Assembly: GCF_010389155.1 (NCBI RefSeq)
Contig: NC_057761.1
Location: 59,394,587 to 59,458,586, forward strand
Source: Erigeron canadensis
Taxonomy: Eukaryota; Streptophyta; Magnoliopsida; Asterales; Asteraceae
Length of the DNA: 64,000 bases
Direction: 5' to 3'
Shown: piece by piece, positions 58,214 to 64,000 of the stretch
How positions within the stretch are numbered: the stretch's first letter is position 1
Layout of the letters: every line of letters starts with the position of its first letter
Program-made: the position numbers and the translations under genes
Notes under the pieces: model-generated
Told to the model about the DNA's origin: nothing
Seen by the model: the letters and a program-made list of their open reading frames with translations, nothing else
Database searches by the model: none

Positions 58214-58637
58214 CTAAAAGCGGTTAGCAAGTTCTTTTTGCAGTTCCTCTATGATCTTGTTCTTTTTGGATATAATCCTTGTGAGTTTTTTGTTTTCTTC
58301 ATGAAACAACTCTAGCTGACACGATATGCTTGTTATGATCCGCACTTCAATAGCTTCATCCCTCGGCTCAAAAATCGCTTTCCACAACCCTCAAAACCCG
58401 CCACAAGCTCACCACAACAATTAACCTGACCTCCATACGTTCCAGCAAAATTTCAAGAACTACCATATATTATATGTGAACGGTAGTTTCTTGTTTGAAG
58501 TTTGTTTTGTTGATCCTGTTAAAAACTCCCATCTTTCCTTTAATTTGTTTTGTATGATTTTAATGGGATTTTGGATGGATACTTCGGTTGATTTTGTCCA
58601 AGTGGAAAACTATTGTGGTTCATTCTGACGAATCCAT
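58214..58637 (-). pseudogene. Decayed copy of the proton-channel gene
   Basis: Aligns with the intact gene 60286-60993 at both ends: the start codon region (58637), the GTTTTGTTGATCCTG region, the coiled-coil region (GCAGTTCCTCTATGATCTTG) and the stop. About 210 bp corresponding to 60518-60727, plus part of the next block, are deleted. This removes S2, S3 and part of S1 and leaves the S4 and coiled-coil part. It sits 3' of F-box copy A in the same arrangement as the intact gene 3' of copy B. Confidence 0.85.
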
Positions 58638-58896
58638 AAATGAAAATGTTATGTGTAAACAATTAATTGCCAAAATAAAAGTAGTTATTTAATTACGTGG
58701 CTTGTAGTCAGTTGTAGACCACTCAGTAGTCATAATAAGTAAACAGGCCTAGCTAGCTTGGAATGTGGGCTACTAGTATTGGATCAGCCCTTTGTTTTCG
58801 AATATAACCCAAAATATTTATTTTCGTTCCGCCAATCTAATTAATTTTTGTAATCTTTTGATTAACCAAATATATTTATACGGCGTTTAGGGTTTA
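58638..58896. other. Junction region and upstream flank of F-box copy B
   Basis: A/T-rich, no gene. It lies between the end of tandem unit A and the ATG of copy B, so the promoter of copy B should lie here. TATATTTATA at 58869-58878 is only about 20 bp from the ATG, too close for a confident core promoter. Confidence 0.4.
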
Positions 58897-59946
58897 ATGT
58901 CGGAGATGGTGGTCCCTGATGATATAGTTGAGCAAATACTAGTTAGATTGGATTGGAAGTATCTCATCCACTGCATGAGAGTTTGTAAGTCATGGCATTC
59001 TTTGGTCTCAGGTTTTCGTTTCGCTGTATCCCGTTTTACTTACAGGAACAGGAGAAGGCAGAGGATCTGTATCATTGAGGATCATCCGCGAGAGCATCTT
59101 GTTGGCTCTTCCAATGGCCTTGTATGCATCTTTACTCGCTATCTTGACTATATAGTGGTTAATCCCTTAACTAGAGAGTTGAAGAAACTCGAAAACCACC
59201 CTGATAATAAGGTTATCCGTCCATCCCTTGTTGGTTTTGGTTACGATTCATCCTCAGATGATTACAAGGTCATTTCAGGGAGACAAGATTATGTTAACAA
59301 GGATATGCAATTTCATATGTTTTCTGTGAAATCAAATGTTTGGAAATTTGTTGGAGAAATAGAATGTAGCTCCATTCGCATGGTCAGTTTTAATCATGAA
59401 AATAATACTTGTGGTATCTTATGCAATGGGGCACTCCACTGGTTTGTGTTAGATCAACACAAGAACCCGGTGATTCTTTCTTTTGATTTATCCACAGAGG
59501 AATTCAAAGAACTCCCCCAACCTGATGACGCCAATTATAAGAAGCCAATTGCTTTTACTTATTACCGCTTGGGGATGGTTGAAGAAAGTTTATGCATATT
59601 TCACGATCACCATCCCCGTTGTGCAAGTATAGGCCAACCGCGTGCTAGTCCCAAATGGGTAATGAAAAACTACGATAGTAGGTGGTGGGAACTGCTTTCG
59701 CATCAAGATCAGTGGGATAATGACTTCACACTCCGGTTAAAAAATCTGATATATTACAATAGAGTCAAGAAATCCTTCTTTCATGAAGGTAAACAATGTA
59801 TTCTCAATACTTTGGATTATATTAGTGCCCCTATATACGTAGAGAGCCTTGTATCTCCTCAAGTTAATGAAAGACCAAAGAATCCTGTATCTCGGCATGT
59901 TAGTGGGGGACGGAAAAGAAAGAGGAATACAAAGATTGGATTTTAG
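58897..59946 (+). CDS. F-box/FBA (CPR1-like) protein, tandem copy B
   Basis: Predicted SCF substrate adaptor of 349 residues. F-box at residues about 6-44 (VPDDIVEQILVRLDWKYLIH, VCKSWHSLVSGFRF). FBA region with LVGSSNGLVCIFTRYLDY, VGFGYDSSSDDYKVISG, GILCNGALHWFVLDQHKNPV and LGMVEESLCIFHDHHP. The tail SLVSPQVNERPKNPVSRHV ends in basic GGRKRKRNTK. No intron is needed. Its 3' end is 340 bp from the stop of the convergent proton-channel gene, so the 3' UTRs may touch. It appears to be the less rearranged of the two tandem copies. Confidence 0.92.
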   Translation: MSEMVVPDDIVEQILVRLDWKYLIHCMRVCKSWHSLVSGFRFAVSRFTYRNRRRQRICIIEDHPREHLVGSSNGLVCIFTRYLDYIVVNPLTRELKKLENHPDNKVIRPSLVGFGYDSSSDDYKVISGRQDYVNKDMQFHMFSVKSNVWKFVGEIECSSIRMVSFNHENNTCGILCNGALHWFVLDQHKNPVILSFDLSTEEFKELPQPDDANYKKPIAFTYYRLGMVEESLCIFHDHHPRCASIGQPRASPKWVMKNYDSRWWELLSHQDQWDNDFTLRLKNLIYYNRVKKSFFHEGKQCILNTLDYISAPIYVESLVSPQVNERPKNPVSRHVSGGRKRKRNTKIGF

Positions 59947-60285
59947 ACAGACTTGCAACATATATGTTGCCGTATATCTTGATTTCTTGACTATTGATGT
60001 GAGCTCATTTGATAGCATGTTCCAGTTATCATCTTCGTATATATGGCATAATTGTTGTCAATATAGGCTTTAATCATGAACTCGATATAAGGGGCCATTA
60101 ATTTCAACGATTGAGTTATTATGCACGTTAAATGAAGCGTTAAGGGCTTTGTTTAGCATTTTTTCTATTATATATAATATACAATCATGCACGTCATGAT
60201 GATCCTACAATTATGCGGACATATATTGTGAGTTAGTATGATAAACATTAAACTATCATCGATCAGTTGATAGTTTTGAATGCAT

Positions 60286-60993
60286 CTAAAAGCGTTTATC
60301 AAGTTCTTTTTGCAGTTCTTCTATGATCTTGTCCTTTTCGGATACAGTCCTTGTGAGTTTTTCGTTTTCTTCATGAAGCAACTCTAGCTGACACAATATA
60401 TTTGTTATCTGCACTTCAATAGCTTCATCACTCAGCTCAAAAACGCTTTCCACAACTCTCAATACCCGCCACAAGCTCACCACAACAATTAACCCGACCC
60501 CTACACGTTCCAGCAAAATTTCTGACAACAATGCCCCAATTAAAACCACACCATCGGCTACTAACCCCGGGCGTTTGAAAAACGAACTTCCACACCCTAC
60601 TACTAATGCCACACTCTTGGTAGCAAGAATTATCAAGATTCCAATTCCTACCCAGTGATACCAAAAATCTACTTTCTTGTTAATCTTCGTGCTTGTGGGG
60701 CAAGAAACCAGAGTTTTCGAGAGTTCAAGAACTACCATAATAAGATCAACTAGAAGCAATATGATGGCGATAATATGAACGGGGGTTGATTCTAGGAAAC
60801 TTGTTAAGTGAATTCGCCATGGTGGTTTCTTGTTTGAGCTTTGTTTTGTTGATCCTGAGAAAAACCCCCATTTTTGCCTTGTTTTGTATGATTTGACGAG
60901 ATTTTCAATGGATACTTGAATGAGTTCGGCTGATATCATCGAAGCGGAGGGCGATTGTGGTTTATCATGAGGTCGTATTTCAGATAAATCCAT
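60286..60993 (-). CDS. Plant Hv1-like voltage-gated proton channel
   Basis: Single-exon protein of 235 residues, predicted to be a four-helix voltage-sensor proton channel that forms dimers through a C-terminal coiled coil. The ATG at 60993 is chosen because the longer frame begins with TTG. S1 is about residues 72-92 and contains Asp83 (LLLVDLIMVVLEL), the position of the proton-selectivity aspartate. S2 is about 112-133 and S3 about 144-161, with Asp147 and Glu158. S4 is VSLWRVLRVVE with Arg176 and Arg179; the first S4 arginine of animal Hv1 is Ser173, a change I recall from plant homologues. Residues about 195-235 are a heptad-rich coiled coil (LELLHEENEKL, KDKIIEELQKEL). The gene is convergent with the F-box gene at 58897. 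Confidence 0.88.
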   Translation of the reverse strand: MDLSEIRPHDKPQSPSASMISAELIQVSIENLVKSYKTRQKWGFFSGSTKQSSNKKPPWRIHLTSFLESTPVHIIAIILLLVDLIMVVLELSKTLVSCPTSTKINKKVDFWYHWVGIGILIILATKSVALVVGCGSSFFKRPGLVADGVVLIGALLSEILLERVGVGLIVVVSLWRVLRVVESVFELSDEAIEVQITNILCQLELLHEENEKLTRTVSEKDKIIEELQKELDKRF

Positions 60994-61517
60994 AAATGTA
61001 AATGTATGTGTAAAAATGAATGGTGCCAATGATAACTTAATTTGATGCTAGCTAGCTTGTCATAAGTTTTTGTATAGAAAAGTTTTAAATCCATAGTCCA
61101 TACATGGTTAGCATAATTGGAAGGCAAGTAAAAGGCATTCAAAGCTTCGAGCCATTGGATTATTGACTTTGAAGTCAAGTGAGGACTTTTTGTCCATGTA
61201 GTTTTTAATTAGATAAATTAGTAAAGGTTTCATGTACGGTGTCATATGGGTACAATCATCTGGTGCGCCCATGCATCAACTTCTTTTTGCCCTCTGACGC
61301 CACTAGTGACGTCACATATCCTTTGGATGAATTATACTTCCGTCATCAGTGAGTTCACCATCATTCCAAACTTTAAAGTCAAAGTCAAAGCTAGTTAACA
61401 GTAATATTTTAATAGATCGAGATACTATTATATATATATAAACGTTTCTGAATATATTGCATGAGAAGAAGAAACCTTAATTAGGCTTGATTTACTAATT
61501 TGAACAAGAGATAAAAA
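60994..61517. other. Divergent intergenic region between Hv1-like and aldo-keto reductase genes
   Basis: The two genes are transcribed away from each other, so about 0.5 kb holds both promoters. TGACGTCAC at 61306-61314 and a nearby TGACG-type site at 61280-61320 are candidate bZIP (TGACG) elements. Confidence 0.5.
61429..61442 (+). promoter_or_regulatory. Candidate TATA box of the aldo-keto reductase gene
   Basis: TATATATATATAAA about 75-90 bp upstream of the ATG at 61518, followed by a short leader ending AAAAAATGGC. Its position suits a plant core promoter. Confidence 0.5.
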
Positions 61518-63091
<1,574 letters not shown>

Positions 63092-64000
63092 GCTGTTGAT
63101 CGCTTATACTACAAAATAACGGAAACGTTGACTGAATAAGGTTTTCAAGGCCTTGTAAGTTGAATTTTTAGCTGCTGTTTGTTTGATAGGAGCTTTGTAA
63201 GTTTGTATTGCTCCTAAATAAATCATCTTGTGCACGATTCATGTGTTTTTTGTGTACTTGTTTCTCGAATTAAGATATATTCTTCTATATCCAATATACA
63301 TTTTCAATTTTTCATAATCTTATCTGTTGGTACCTATTAAGTATTATGAAATGGTAACAGATTAACCTTTTACATACTTCAAAATAATTAATTTGTCACA
63401 ATGTTCTTTTCAAAGCAAACGGACACAAATATGCATGTGAATTTTTTAATTTTTTTTAAATACTACCTATTTTATGAAGCAACTGCATAAAACGTTGCAT
63501 TTTTATTTTTGTAACGATTATCTATTACCAATTCAAACACATTGGGCCGTTTTTTTTTTTCCAATTAAGTACTGAGTGTATTAAGTGGCTGAATGTATAA
63601 AAAATGTCTGAATTGATTAAGTAATAAATAATTAGTATATGTTTTTTTTTTGCCGAATGAACCGTCTGAATAAATAAAATTACAAATTTACCCATATATC
63701 ATATTTGTTTTTATTACAACCGAAATCTAGGGAGTTAAAACCGAAATCATAATTGTGTCACATAAAAAACACGTACCGTAGAGATAAAATATAAAACTTT
63801 TTTTTAATGACATAACTCATTTCGTTTAGGTTTTACTATAAAAATACAATATTATATTAGACCCTATCACAAACTTTATGATCCAGATAGATTTTTACAA
63901 ATTTTGATTAAATACTCAAATAGGCTCAAGATGCAATATACTCTTTATAAGTGAGCATGATCAGGTTGACTTTGATTGTACAGAAGCCTTGAGCAAAGAA
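63092..64000. other. 3' flank of the aldo-keto reductase gene
   Basis: AATAAA at 63217-63222, about 130 bp after the stop, is a likely polyadenylation signal. Beyond it the DNA is A/T-rich and no gene or bounded element is seen up to the window edge. Confidence 0.5.

Overview
This is a piece of a plant nuclear genome, and a dicot fits best. It is AT-rich, its genes carry GT-AG introns, and the families are plant-specific: APF-type aspartic protease, AVT1-type amino-acid transporter, F-box/FBA proteins, plant Hv1-like channel, ARG1-like J-protein and a perakine-reductase-like aldo-keto reductase. The density of Helitron ends and short foldback elements would suit an asterid such as Asteraceae, but the species cannot be fixed from sequence alone. 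All gene models were assembled by hand from reading frames and splice signals, without transcripts or database searches.

Layout. 1531-7565 (-): ten-exon aspartic protease (488 codons) with a hAT-like element, a Helitron and a four-copy minisatellite in its introns. 9084-10871 (-): AVT1-like transporter (486 codons). 11-23 kb: no protein genes, but a tRNA-Gly(UCC), a SINE with target-site duplication, a solo LTR, a Harbinger-like element and several Helitron termini. 23897-27282 (+): an F-box/FBA reading frame that continues in phase through nine introns into a complete Ulp1/C48 cysteine-protease domain (668 codons). 27.3-34.6 kb: Helitron copies and tandem repeats. 34607-35680 (+): a second F-box gene. 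37796-45649 (+): an ARG1-like J-protein pseudogene whose introns are filled with foldback elements. 46-50 kb: two Mutator-like foldback elements with perfect 9-bp duplications and a Helitron 3' end. 50579-53400 (-): a B3-domain-like gene broken by a solo LTR (51098-52593). 54452-61010: a tandem duplication of an F-box gene plus a voltage-gated proton-channel gene, in which one channel copy has decayed. 61518-63091 (+): five-exon aldo-keto reductase.

Themes. Four F-box/FBA paralogues with basic KRKR-like tails mark an expanding F-box family. The most notable object is the F-box-Ulp1 model, which would join a ubiquitin-ligase substrate adaptor to a SUMO-protease-like domain of the kind often carried by plant transposons. 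A block of in-frame exons tandemly repeated at exactly 168 bp lies between the two halves, and a Helitron-like remnant sits inside the protease half.
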